Shown: positions 19,144 through 27,782 of the stretch, piece by piece
Layout: each line of letters opens with the position of its first letter
How positions within the stretch are numbered: position 1 is the first letter of the stretch
Assembly: GCF_000418325.1 (NCBI RefSeq)
Contig: NC_021658.1
Coordinates: forward strand, 7,640,001 to 7,704,000
Reading direction: 5' to 3'
DNA: 64,000 bases
Source of the DNA: Sorangium cellulosum So0157-2
GTDB taxonomy: Bacteria; Myxococcota_A; Polyangia; Polyangiales; Polyangiaceae
Position numbers and translations under genes: made by a program
Notes under the pieces: generated by a model
Database searches by the model: none
What the model saw: the letters and a program-made list of their open reading frames with translations, nothing else
What the model was told of the DNA's origin: nothing

Positions 19144-20283
19144 ATGTACCGCCTCGTCCGACCGCTCCTCTTCGCGCTGCCGCCCCGCCTGGCGCACGAG
19201 CTCGGCATGCTCGCGCTCGCCCCGCTCGAGCACGCCGCCCCGCTCCGCGCCCTCGTGCGCGCCCGCCTCGCGCCCCGGGACGGGCGCATCGCGGTGCGCG
19301 CCATGGGGCTCGATTTCCCCTCCCCGCTCGGCGTGGCCGGCGGCTTCGACAAGGACGCGCGCCGGGCCCGCGCGCTCGCCGCCCTGGGCTTCGGCTTCGT
19401 CGAGCTCGGGACCGTCACGGCGCAGCCCCAGGCCGAGAACCCGCCGCCGAACCTCTTCCGCCTGCCCGCCGACCGGGCGCTCATCAACCGGCTCGGCTTC
19501 CCGAACCAGGGCGCGGCGCGCGTCACCGAGCGGCTCCTCGACCGGGGCGGCGCCGCGGCGGTCGGCGTGCCCGTCGGCATGTCGATCGGCAAGTCCCGCG
19601 TCGCCCCGCTCGATCCGATCGAGCCCGCGATCGAGGACTACCTCGCGAGCTTCCGGGAGGTGCGGCGCGCGGCCGACTTCGTCGTGATCAACGTCTCGTC
19701 GCCGAACACGAAGGACCTCCGGGCCATGCAGGGGCCGGCGATCGCGCGGGCGCTCCTCTCGGCGATCATGCGGGAGAACCGCGGCGCGGGGAGGCCGCTG
19801 CCGCTGCTCGTCAAGGTCGCCCCGGACCTCGGCGACGAGGAGCTCGAGGCGCTGCTCGCCGTCGTGGAGGAGGTCGGCCTCGCCGGCGTCATCGCGACGA
19901 ACACGACCGTGCGGCGCGACGGGCTCGCGACGAGCCCGTCCGCCGTCGAGGCGATGGGCGCCGGCGGGCTCAGCGGCCCGCCGCTCAGGCAGCGCTCGCT
20001 CGCGATGGTGCGGCGGATCCGCGCGCGCCTCGGCGGCGGCGTCACGGTGATCGGCGCCGGCGGCGTCGAGTCGGCGGAGCACGCGATGGACCAGATCGAG
20101 GCGGGCGCCGACCTCGTGCAGCTCTACACGGGCTTCGTCTACGGCGGCCCCCTCCTCCCCGCCGCGATCGCGCGCGGGCTGTCGGAGCTCGTGGCGCGCG
20201 CCGGCGCGCGGTCGATCCACGATCTCGTCGGAGGCCGGACGGGCAGCGCTGCGCGCGCTGCTATGATCGGCCATGGAGCTTGA
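19144..20283 (+). CDS. pyrD: Dihydroorotate dehydrogenase (quinone), class 2
   Basis: Oxidises dihydroorotate to orotate in pyrimidine synthesis, passing electrons to membrane quinone through FMN. The N-terminal helical hairpin (MYRLVRPLLFALPPRLAHE) is the class 2 membrane and quinone docking segment. GVAGGFDKDARR, the catalytic serine loop NVSSPNTKDLR, KVAPDL, NTTVRR and IGAGGVES follow in the expected order. ATG 19144 gives 379 residues, with ggag about ten bases upstream. The stop overlaps the next gene by 11 bases, so the pair is co-transcribed. Confidence 0.96.
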   Translation: MYRLVRPLLFALPPRLAHELGMLALAPLEHAAPLRALVRARLAPRDGRIAVRAMGLDFPSPLGVAGGFDKDARRARALAALGFGFVELGTVTAQPQAENPPPNLFRLPADRALINRLGFPNQGAARVTERLLDRGGAAAVGVPVGMSIGKSRVAPLDPIEPAIEDYLASFREVRRAADFVVINVSSPNTKDLRAMQGPAIARALLSAIMRENRGAGRPLPLLVKVAPDLGDEELEALLAVVEEVGLAGVIATNTTVRRDGLATSPSAVEAMGAGGLSGPPLRQRSLAMVRRIRARLGGGVTVIGAGGVESAEHAMDQIEAGADLVQLYTGFVYGGPLLPAAIARGLSELVARAGARSIHDLVGGRTGSAARAAMIGHGA

Positions 20284-21433
20284 AGCGCACGTCCACGACA
20301 CCATCCGCGAGATCCCGGAGAGCGAGTGGAACGCGCTCCACGGCGCGAGCGAAGCGCCGTTCCTCTCGTGGGCGTGGTTCGACGCGCTCGAGCGGACGGG
20401 GTGCGTGGGCGAGGAGGCGGGCTGGTTGCCGCACCACATCACGCTCCGGGTCGAGGGGGTCCTGCTCGCCGCCGCGCCCGCGTATCTGAAGGACAACAGC
20501 GAGGGGGAGTTCGTCTTCGATCACGGCTGGGCGTCGGCGTCCCACCAGCTCGGCGCGCCGTACTACCCGAAGCTCGTCGTGGCGGTGCCGTTCACGCCCG
20601 CCACGTCGCCGCGCCTGCTCGTGCGCCGGCCCGAGGATCGCCCGGCGCTCCTCGCGGTGTTCGCCGAGACGCTCCGCGAGCTGGTGGCGCGGAGCCGCAT
20701 CTCGGGCGCCCACGTCCTGTTCCCGACCGAGGACGAGGCCGCCGCCCTGTCGGGGGCGGCGATGGCCCACCGCTGCGGTATCCAGTTCCAGTTCGAGAAC
20801 GAGGGGTACGGGTCGCTCGACGACTTCCTCGCGCGCTTCAACGCGAAGCGGCGGCACCAGATCCGGCGCGAGATGCGCGAGGTCACGCAGCAGGGCCTGT
20901 CGATCGAGACGCTGCGCGGCGCGGACATCACGCCCGAGATCGTGGACGTGATGTTCGGCTACTACGTCTCCACGGTGGAGAAGTTCGCCTGGGGCCGGCA
21001 GTACCTGAACCGCGCCTTCTTCGAGGAGATAACGGCCCGGCTCCGCTCGTCCGGGGAGCGCGCCGGGGGCGAGGGCGGCGTCGAGGTCGTCCTCGCGCGC
21101 GACGGCAAACGGCCCATCGCGGGCGCGTTCAACCTCGCCGGGCCGACGACCCTCTACGGCCGTTACTGGGGCGCCTCGGAGGAGCGCCCCTTCCTGCATT
21201 TCAACGTCTGCTACTACCACCCGGTCGAGGACTGCATCGCCCGCGGACTGCGCCGCTTCGAGCCGGGCGCGGGCGGGTCGCACAAGCTCGTACGCGGATT
21301 CGCTCCGAGGATCACCCACAGCGCCCACCACCTCGCGCACCCGCGCCTCGACGCGGCCGTGCGCGATTTCCTGGTGCGCGAGCGCGCCGTCGTGCGCGCG
21401 AAGACGGCGGACGCGAGCGTGGCATTCCGCTGA
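20273..21433 (+). CDS. GNAT-like (COG3146-type) acyltransferase protein
   Basis: 386 residues resembling the family annotated as peptidogalycan biosynthesis/recognition or DUF482, a GNAT-fold acyltransferase with Fem-like features. SEAPFLSWAWFDALE near the N-terminus, FNAKRRHQIRREMR, YWGASEERPFLHFN and the C-terminal FEPGAGGSHKLVRGF are the conserved segments. The substrate is unknown; aminoacyl or acyl transfer is inferred from the fold. Its start lies inside the pyrD coding region, indicating translational coupling. Confidence 0.85.
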   Translation: MELEAHVHDTIREIPESEWNALHGASEAPFLSWAWFDALERTGCVGEEAGWLPHHITLRVEGVLLAAAPAYLKDNSEGEFVFDHGWASASHQLGAPYYPKLVVAVPFTPATSPRLLVRRPEDRPALLAVFAETLRELVARSRISGAHVLFPTEDEAAALSGAAMAHRCGIQFQFENEGYGSLDDFLARFNAKRRHQIRREMREVTQQGLSIETLRGADITPEIVDVMFGYYVSTVEKFAWGRQYLNRAFFEEITARLRSSGERAGGEGGVEVVLARDGKRPIAGAFNLAGPTTLYGRYWGASEERPFLHFNVCYYHPVEDCIARGLRRFEPGAGGSHKLVRGFAPRITHSAHHLAHPRLDAAVRDFLVRERAVVRAKTADASVAFR

Positions 21434-21480
21434 GCGCGCCTCTCGACGCGCGGTGTTGACGTGACGCGCTCCCGGGAGAG

Positions 21481-22191
21481 ATGCTGTCGGGCATGCGTGC
21501 CTTTCTTGCCCTCCTCACCTCCTCCATCGTCGTCGGGCTCGCCGCGAGCGGCGGCTGCTCGAGCAGCCCGGCGGCCGACGCGACCTCGACGGCCGCGGCG
21601 GCGACGGTCGCCGGCGCCGGCGGCTCGCTCGGCTTCGGCTGCTTCGGCGGCAGCCCGGACGGCCGGTGCACGATCCTCGCCCAGGTCTCCGAGGACTGCG
21701 GTTGCCCCGATTGCGCGGATTCGGCGAGCTGCCTCGGCTTCTGCAAGGACGACGGCGCCTGCGATCTGCGGCCCGACGCGCCGGACGGCGAGGATTGCAC
21801 CTGCCAGGACTGCGCCAACAGCGTCGCCGAGTGCAGCCCGTCGCGCGGGTGCAACAGCAACATGGGGTGCAACGCCAACGAGGATTGCACCTGCCCCGAT
21901 TGCACGGACACGCCGCGGTGCACGGACCATTGCACGGACAACGGCTCGTGCGCGCCGTACTTCGAGGGTTGCTCCTGCGCCGATTGCCGCTCCGCGGAGC
22001 GCTGCGGCGGCGGCGGCCCGGCCACGACCACCGCGGCCACCACCGGCGGCGGCGAGGGCGGCGGCGGCGGCGGCGCGGGCGGCGCCCCGGCCGGCACCGG
22101 CGGCAGCGGCGAGGCCGGCGGCCCGGCCGGCACCGGCGGGGCCGGCGGCGGCGGCGGGGCCCCCGGGACGGGCGGCGCGGGCGGGGCCTAG
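21481..22191 (+). CDS. Cysteine-rich repeat lipoprotein with Gly-rich tail
   Basis: 236 residues. The signal peptide ends near AASGGC (putative lipobox). Positions about 60-175 contain four related units of pattern (E/G)xCxCxDCxxxxxC, for example GEDCTCQDCANSVAEC and NEDCTCPDCTDTPRC. The last 60 residues are almost all Gly/Ala/Thr/Ser/Pro. It is probably an exported disulfide-stabilised surface protein; no enzymatic motif is seen. Start is ATG 21481 or 21493. The gene ends just before an inverted hairpin repeat that may terminate it. Confidence 0.75.
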   Translation: MLSGMRAFLALLTSSIVVGLAASGGCSSSPAADATSTAAAATVAGAGGSLGFGCFGGSPDGRCTILAQVSEDCGCPDCADSASCLGFCKDDGACDLRPDAPDGEDCTCQDCANSVAECSPSRGCNSNMGCNANEDCTCPDCTDTPRCTDHCTDNGSCAPYFEGCSCADCRSAERCGGGGPATTTAATTGGGEGGGGGGAGGAPAGTGGSGEAGGPAGTGGAGGGGGAPGTGGAGGA

Positions 22192-22221
22192 AAGGGCAGT
22201 CGTCCAGGAGAGAAGAAAGAC

Positions 22222-22296
22222 GAACCACAGAGGCACAGAGGGCACAGAGGGGAGAAAAGAATTCTTACCTCTGTGCCCTCTGTGCCTCCGTGGTTC
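22222..22296. repeat. Inverted ggcacagag hairpin repeat
   Basis: Arms at 22222-22250 and 22268-22296 pair over 29 bases with one mismatch, around a 17-base loop. Each arm contains the duplicated word ggcacagag. The family is a familiar dispersed intergenic hairpin in several bacterial phyla. It sits between two convergent genes (lipoprotein and FHA-type activator) and is suited to bidirectional termination. Confidence 0.85.
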
Positions 22297-22399
22297 AAAT
22301 TCTCTGGCCTCTGCGGCTCGAATTCTCTGTCAGCGTTTCACGAGGACGTGCCCGTGATGCCTGGAGGCGAGCGGCCGCAGCCGGAAGACGTGTGCCGTC

Positions 22400-23701
22400 T
22401 CACGGCTTCGCGGTCAGCCCGTGCTTCCTCAAGAACATCCGCACGTGGTGGCGCTCCATGCCGGCGCGGCGCGCCATCTCGCTGACGTTGCCGCCCGTGG
22501 CGCGGATCAGCTCGCTGAAGTAGCGCTGCTCGAACGCCGCCACGGCGCTCCGCTTCGCCTCGCCGAAGGCCGACGTCGGCGCGACGACGTCGCCGCCGCC
22601 CTCGAGCGGGAGGATCGCCGCGATCGCCTCGGCCCCCGGCGGCAGGCTCGCGGCCACGCTGGTGACGTTCATGAGCTCGCGGACGTTGCCCGGGAAATCG
22701 TGCTGGCCGAGCGTCGTGGTGATGAGATTGACCATCTCCACCGAGCGCTCCGGACAGCCGAGGCGCGCGCAGACGCTCTCGACCAGCAGCGGGATGTCCT
22801 CGCGCCGCTCCCGCAGCGGCGGCAGCTCGATGCGCATCTGGGCGATCCGGAAGAAGAGATCGCTCCGGAAGCGCCCGGTGTTCATGCTGCGGCCGAGATC
22901 GCGCCGCGTCGCCGCGATGATCCGCACGTCGACAGGCTCGTAGACCCGCGACCCGACGCGCTTGAGCTTCCGCTCGGACAGCACGCGGAGCAGCTTCGGC
23001 TGGAGCTCGGGCGGCAGCTCGCCGAGCTCATCGAGGAAGATCGTCCCGCCGTTCGCCTCGTGGAAGGCGCCGCCCTTGCGCTCGGTCGCCCCGGGGAAGG
23101 CGTCCCGCTCGTGCCCGAACAGGAAGCTCTCCGCCAGCGCGCCGGGCAGCGAGGCGCAGTCGACGACGACGAACGGACCGCCGCGCCGGCTCGAGCTGTC
23201 GTGGATCGCCTGCGCCGCGAGCTCCTTGCCCGTGCCGGTCTCGCCGGTGATGAGCAGCGACAGCTCCGTCGCGGCCACCTCGCGCAGCAGGCGGAACAGG
23301 TGGCGCATCCGCGGCGAGGCGCCGATCAGCGGGCCGAAGCTCTCGTCGAAGCCGACGTCGACGCGCTCCTTGTCGAGCGGCTCGAAGCCCAGCACCGAGC
23401 CGCCGACCTGGATGGCGCACGCGGCCGTCAGGATCGCCTCGCGGATGCGCACCGTCGACACGAACGTCCCATTCTTGCTGCCGAGGTCGCGGACGAGGAC
23501 GCCGGGCCCCTCGGCCCGCAGCTCGCAATGCGTCGAGCTGACCTCCGGATCGTCGACGACCACATCGCAGCTGGGATCGCGCCCCACCACGACCGGCGCG
23601 ATGCCGATCTTGACCGGATCCCGGCCAGCCGCCCGCAGCGTGCCGCCGCGAACGAACCACTGCACCGCGCGAGCGCGGGTCGCATCCCTCGTCGAGCTCA
23701 T
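22400..23701 (-). CDS. FHA-domain sigma-54-type transcriptional activator (atypical)
   Basis: 433 residues from ATG 23701 (a TTG two codons upstream is possible). An N-terminal FHA domain (about 30-105, VGRDPSCDVVVDDPEVSSTH and GSKNGTF) reads phosphothreonine. The AAA+ domain follows (Walker A GETGTGKE at 153-160, Walker B FLDELGELP), then a Fis-type HTH near residues 400-430. The GAFTGA loop that contacts sigma-54 is altered to DAFPGA (200-205). FHA activators of this kind are abundant in myxobacteria and often partner Ser/Thr kinases. Its target may be the divergent diheme operon, which is only an inference from position. Confidence 0.93.
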   Translation of the reverse strand: MSSTRDATRARAVQWFVRGGTLRAAGRDPVKIGIAPVVVGRDPSCDVVVDDPEVSSTHCELRAEGPGVLVRDLGSKNGTFVSTVRIREAILTAACAIQVGGSVLGFEPLDKERVDVGFDESFGPLIGASPRMRHLFRLLREVAATELSLLITGETGTGKELAAQAIHDSSSRRGGPFVVVDCASLPGALAESFLFGHERDAFPGATERKGGAFHEANGGTIFLDELGELPPELQPKLLRVLSERKLKRVGSRVYEPVDVRIIAATRRDLGRSMNTGRFRSDLFFRIAQMRIELPPLRERREDIPLLVESVCARLGCPERSVEMVNLITTTLGQHDFPGNVRELMNVTSVAASLPPGAEAIAAILPLEGGGDVVAPTSAFGEAKRSAVAAFEQRYFSELIRATGGNVSEMARRAGMERHHVRMFLRKHGLTAKP

Positions 23702-24093
23702 ATCCAACGGTTATTCGATTTCCCCGGACTTGACCACATCCACGTACGACCCCGCCACCACATGGCCGCGCCTACCTGGGCGCACCGGGTACGCGCATTC
23801 CGGAGGAGCCGCAGCGTCGCGTCAAAAAACTTCACAATCACGATAGATATCAGGAAAAAATTCACATCAAGCGATGTACGGAGCGCATGGCGGGAGAACC
23901 CCTAGAGAGGTTAGACTACGGGGCTACGCAGGAGATGAAGCGGGCGATTGTCCAGTCCGCTCCATCGGGCGTCGTTGAACGACAGCCCACCTTGGCTGCT
24001 TCGACGGGTTGTCGATCAACGAGGTCCCGGGGGTCCGCACCCCTGGTCCCTTCAACGCGGGGGCGCGCGCAGGCGCCCCCGGCGAGGATGCTT
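23702..24093. promoter_or_regulatory. AT-richer divergent intergenic region
   Basis: A 392-base gap between the divergent activator and diheme lipoprotein genes. The segment 23,700-23,960 is clearly less G/C-rich than its surroundings (runs such as caaaaaacttcacaatcac and ggaaaaaattcac), as expected for promoters. I find no clear -24/-12 element and no small gene. The open frame continuing upstream of 24094 is probably untranslated. Confidence 0.4.
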
Positions 24094-26439
24094 ATGCCGA
24101 GAACAGGATGGTACCTCCGGAAGCGCGCCGCGACGGCCCTGGGGCTCCTCGGGCTCACCGCGGGCGCGGGCGCGCTCGCGGCCGGGTCGAGCGGCTGCAC
24201 CGGCGACGCGGGCGGCCCGTGCATCTCCGACGAGCAGTTCTTCGCCGAGAAGGTGTGGGTCCCCATCCTCTCGACGAAGTGCATCGGCTGCCATAACCCG
24301 CAGGGGCAGGCCGCGAAATCGAAGCTGATCCTCGCCGGGAGCAGCGAGGCGGGCTTCCTCGACAAGAACCTCGCGACGTTCAAATCGCTCGCGGGGCTCG
24401 AGCTGAGCGGCGAGTCGTACGTGCTCCTCAAGCCGACGAAGAAGGTCGACCACGGCGGCGGCCACGTCATCGACGCGGACAGCGCCGACTACGAGGCGCT
24501 CCGGGAGATGGTCGACCGCACGAAGGAGCCGTCGTCCTGCGAGACGGACGTCAACGCGTCCTTCGCCGGCGTGGTGATGAGCGGGCCCGAGGACACGCTC
24601 CGCGCCGCGGCCCTCGAGATCGCCGGCCGCCTGCCCACCGAGGCCGAGGCGCAGGCCGTCGCGCAGAGCGGCATGGACGCGCTCGACCCGATCCTGGACC
24701 AGATGCTCACGGAGGAGGCATTTTACGTGAGGCTGAAGGAGATCTACAACGATCTCTTCCTCACCGACCGCTACCTGAACGGCGAGGCGGCCGTCGATCT
24801 GCTGAAGAGCGACGCGTACGACGCCAAGTGGTACAACAGCCTCCCGCAGGATCCCGCGCTGGTCGAGAAATACGGCGCGCGCGACCTGGAGGACGCCATC
24901 AACAAGGTGAAGAGCTGGACGAACCGGGGCGTCGGGCGGGAGCCGCTCGAGCTCATCGCCTACATCGTGCGCAACGACCGGTCGTTCAAGGAGGTCCTCA
25001 CGGCCGATTACACGGTCGTGAACCCGTTCTCCGCGAAGGCGTACGGCGTGACGGCCGAGTTCCAGAACGACGCGGATCCGGAGGAGTTCGTCCCGGTGAA
25101 GCGCGACCCGATCCCGCTCGCGGGCGTGCTCACCTCGCCGGTCTTCCTCAACAGGCACCCGACGACGAGCACCAACAGGAACCGCCACCGGGCGAGGGTG
25201 GTCTATCAGTACTTCCTCGGCACCGACATCCTGAAGACCGCCGAGCAGCCGCTCGATCAGACGAAGATCACCGATTTCAACCCGACGATGAACAACGCGG
25301 CGTGCACCGTCTGCCACGCCGCCCTGGACCCGCTGTCCGGCGGGTTCCACAGCTTCGACTCCGCGGGCCGCTACGAGGCGGACGACACCTGGTACGAGGA
25401 CATGCGGCCGCCGGGCTTCGGCGCCGAGTCGGTGCCGTTCAGCGAGTTCCCGAGCGCGCTCTCGTGGGTCGCGCAGCGCGTCGCCGACGACCCGCGCTTC
25501 GCGCTCGCGGCCGTCTACACGATGTACACGGGCCTCACCGGGCAAAAGCCGCTCGTCGCGCCGACGAACGACGATCCGGAGTTCAGCGCCAAGTTCCGGG
25601 CGTACCTCGCCCAGTACCACGCGTTCAACGCGATGGCGCATGACTTCGCCGACAGCGATTACAACCTGAAGACGGTCGTCAAGGCCATCGTCAAGAGCCC
25701 CTATTTCCGCGCGCGCAACGTCGCGCAGGCGTCGTCCCAGGGCGATCCGCTCGCGCAGCTCGGCGGCACGCGGTTCCTCGGGCCCGAGCAGCTGCACCGG
25801 AAGATCTGGGCGGTGACCGGGTATCCGTGGCGGCCGAGGGCGTTCGAGGACGACGGCAACCGCTATGACTACCTGCTCCGGCGCGACGCCTACCGCCTGC
25901 TGTACGGCGGCATCGACTCGGAGGAGGTGATCCAGCGGATCACCGAGCCGAACGGGATCATGGCCAACGTCGCCGACCGGATGGCGAACGAGATGGCGTG
26001 CATCTCGGTGCCGCGCGATCTCTGGCTCCCGCAGGAGGAGCGGCTCCTCTTCCCGTTCGTCGAGACGACGTTCGAGCCGCGGGACACGAACGATTTCGAC
26101 GTGCTGCCGGCGGTCGAGGCGATCAAGAAGAACATCCAGTACCTGCACGAGCGGGTGCTGGGCGAGTCGCTCGAGATCGGGGATCCGGAGATCGAGCGGA
26201 CCTACAAGCTCTTCGTCGAGACGTGGGAGGAGGGCAAGGCGGGCATGAAGAAGCCGGAGGGCGAGGAGGGCCGGATCTCGACGTGGCTGCCGGGCCCCTG
26301 CGAGGTGGAGAACGACTACTGGACCCGCGACGCGCTGCCCAACGAGGAGAAGCTCCAGCGGGACGAGAACTACACGATCCGCGCGTGGATGAGCGTCATG
26401 ACCTATCTCCTGTCGGACTTCAGGTTTCTTTACCAGTAG
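24094..26439 (+). CDS. Exported diheme c-type cytochrome-like lipoprotein
   Basis: 781 residues from ATG 24094, which has GAGG six bases upstream. The signal peptide ends AAGSSGC (Cys35), suggesting a lipoprotein. Two CxxCH heme c sites are present: CIGCH (63-67) and CTVCH (404-408), the second followed by AALDPLSGGFHSFD, a segment typical of DUF1588/DUF1592-type planctomycete cytochrome proteins. The function of these proteins is not established; an extracytoplasmic redox role is implied. It is followed eight bases later by a DUF1501 protein, a pairing seen repeatedly in bacteria, so they likely form one exported complex or pathway. Confidence 0.82.
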   Translation: MPRTGWYLRKRAATALGLLGLTAGAGALAAGSSGCTGDAGGPCISDEQFFAEKVWVPILSTKCIGCHNPQGQAAKSKLILAGSSEAGFLDKNLATFKSLAGLELSGESYVLLKPTKKVDHGGGHVIDADSADYEALREMVDRTKEPSSCETDVNASFAGVVMSGPEDTLRAAALEIAGRLPTEAEAQAVAQSGMDALDPILDQMLTEEAFYVRLKEIYNDLFLTDRYLNGEAAVDLLKSDAYDAKWYNSLPQDPALVEKYGARDLEDAINKVKSWTNRGVGREPLELIAYIVRNDRSFKEVLTADYTVVNPFSAKAYGVTAEFQNDADPEEFVPVKRDPIPLAGVLTSPVFLNRHPTTSTNRNRHRARVVYQYFLGTDILKTAEQPLDQTKITDFNPTMNNAACTVCHAALDPLSGGFHSFDSAGRYEADDTWYEDMRPPGFGAESVPFSEFPSALSWVAQRVADDPRFALAAVYTMYTGLTGQKPLVAPTNDDPEFSAKFRAYLAQYHAFNAMAHDFADSDYNLKTVVKAIVKSPYFRARNVAQASSQGDPLAQLGGTRFLGPEQLHRKIWAVTGYPWRPRAFEDDGNRYDYLLRRDAYRLLYGGIDSEEVIQRITEPNGIMANVADRMANEMACISVPRDLWLPQEERLLFPFVETTFEPRDTNDFDVLPAVEAIKKNIQYLHERVLGESLEIGDPEIERTYKLFVETWEEGKAGMKKPEGEEGRISTWLPGPCEVENDYWTRDALPNEEKLQRDENYTIRAWMSVMTYLLSDFRFLYQ

Positions 26440-26447
26440 GAGCAGCC

Positions 26448-27722
26448 ATGGAACGTCGAGATTTCCTCAAACTGGCATCTATGGCGGGCCTGGGCGTCGT
26501 CGCGGCGGGCGCGCTGTCGCGGGACGCCGCGGCGGCCGGCCCCTACGAGGGCCCCCTCTGGATCAACATCCACGCGAGCGGCGGCTGGGACCCGACGAGC
26601 CTCTGCGATCCGAAGGGCGCGATGAGCGTCGAGGAGCAGAAGACGCGGGACGCGATGAACCGCAGCTACCTGCGCGAAGAGATCGGGACCGCCGGCAACA
26701 TCAAGTTCGCGCCGGTCGGCGGCAACGCCGAGTTCTTCAAGAAGCATTACAGCCGGCTGCTCATCGTCAACGGCATCGACACGTCGACGAACAGCCATGA
26801 CGCGGGCGTGCGCAACACGTGGTCCGGGACGCTCCGCGAGGGCAAGCCGGGCTTCGCGGCGCTCGTGGCCGGCGTCCACGGCGGCGCGCTGCCGATGGGG
26901 TTCATCAGCAACGGCGGCTACGACACGACGGCGAACGTCGTGGCCGTGACCCGCGTGCCCGACACCGGCCTCCTGCAGCGGCTCGCCTACCCGAACAGGA
27001 CCGATCCGTCGAACAGCGAGAACCGCGAGCAGTACCACACCGACGCCACGATGACGCGGATCCTCGAGGCGCGGCAGGCGCGGCACATGGCGAAGCTCGA
27101 TCAGCAGCGCCTGCCCCACGTGAAGCAGGCGATGAGCACGCTCTTCACCTCGCGCGTCGGGCAGAACGAGCTCAAGCAGCTCATCCAGTTCCTGCCCGCG
27201 GAGTTCGAGCGGGCGTCGCTGCGGCGGCAGGCGCAGGTCGCGCTCGCGGCCTACCAGGCCGGCATCTGCGTCAGCGCGAACCTGTCGATCGGCGGGTTCG
27301 ACACCCACGGCAACCACGACGACAACCACATCCCGCGGCTCACCGACATCTGCGACGGGGTCGACTTCCTCCTGACCGCCGCGGAGGAGCAGGGCATCGC
27401 CGACCGGATCGTCATCGTCGTGGGCTCGGACTTCGGTCGGACGCCGGGCTACAACGAGGGCAACGGCAAGGACCACTGGAACATCACGAGCATGATGATG
27501 GTCGGCGCGGGCATCCCGGGGAACCGGGTGATCGGCGCGACGGACGATCGGCACAACCCGCTCGAGGTGGATCCGGTGACGCTCGAGCCCAGGGAGGGCG
27601 GCGTGCGGATCAAGCCGGGGCACATCCACAAGGCGCTGCGCAAGCTCGCGAAGGTCGCGGACGACCCGCTCGCGCAGCGATTCCCGCTCTCCGAGGAAGA
27701 GGACCTGCCGATCTTCGGCTGA
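26448..27722 (+). CDS. DUF1501-type exported protein
   Basis: 424 residues. The N-terminus MERRDFLKLASMAGLGVVAAG has a twin-arginine-like signal (RRDFLKL). The body (GGWDPTSLCDP, GIDTSTNSHDAG, FDTHGNHDDNH, VVGSDFGRTPGYNEG, KDHWNITSMMMVG) matches DUF1501, a family distantly related to alkaline-phosphatase-fold or sulfatase-like enzymes, with metal-type His/Asp motifs. Its biochemical activity is unproven. The Shine-Dalgarno AGGAG overlaps the stop of the upstream diheme gene, indicating an operon. Confidence 0.88.
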   Translation: MERRDFLKLASMAGLGVVAAGALSRDAAAAGPYEGPLWINIHASGGWDPTSLCDPKGAMSVEEQKTRDAMNRSYLREEIGTAGNIKFAPVGGNAEFFKKHYSRLLIVNGIDTSTNSHDAGVRNTWSGTLREGKPGFAALVAGVHGGALPMGFISNGGYDTTANVVAVTRVPDTGLLQRLAYPNRTDPSNSENREQYHTDATMTRILEARQARHMAKLDQQRLPHVKQAMSTLFTSRVGQNELKQLIQFLPAEFERASLRRQAQVALAAYQAGICVSANLSIGGFDTHGNHDDNHIPRLTDICDGVDFLLTAAEEQGIADRIVIVVGSDFGRTPGYNEGNGKDHWNITSMMMVGAGIPGNRVIGATDDRHNPLEVDPVTLEPREGGVRIKPGHIHKALRKLAKVADDPLAQRFPLSEEEDLPIFG

Positions 27723-27782
27723 CGCGCGCCGCGGGCGGAGGGCGGCGGCGCGCTCGCCGGCCGCCGCCCGGCGAGGCCACGC

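Noticed and set aside
23702..24093. Sigma-54 promoter for the diheme gene
   Set aside because: No GG-N10-GC element at the right spacing could be found, and the adjacent activator lacks a normal GAFTGA loop.
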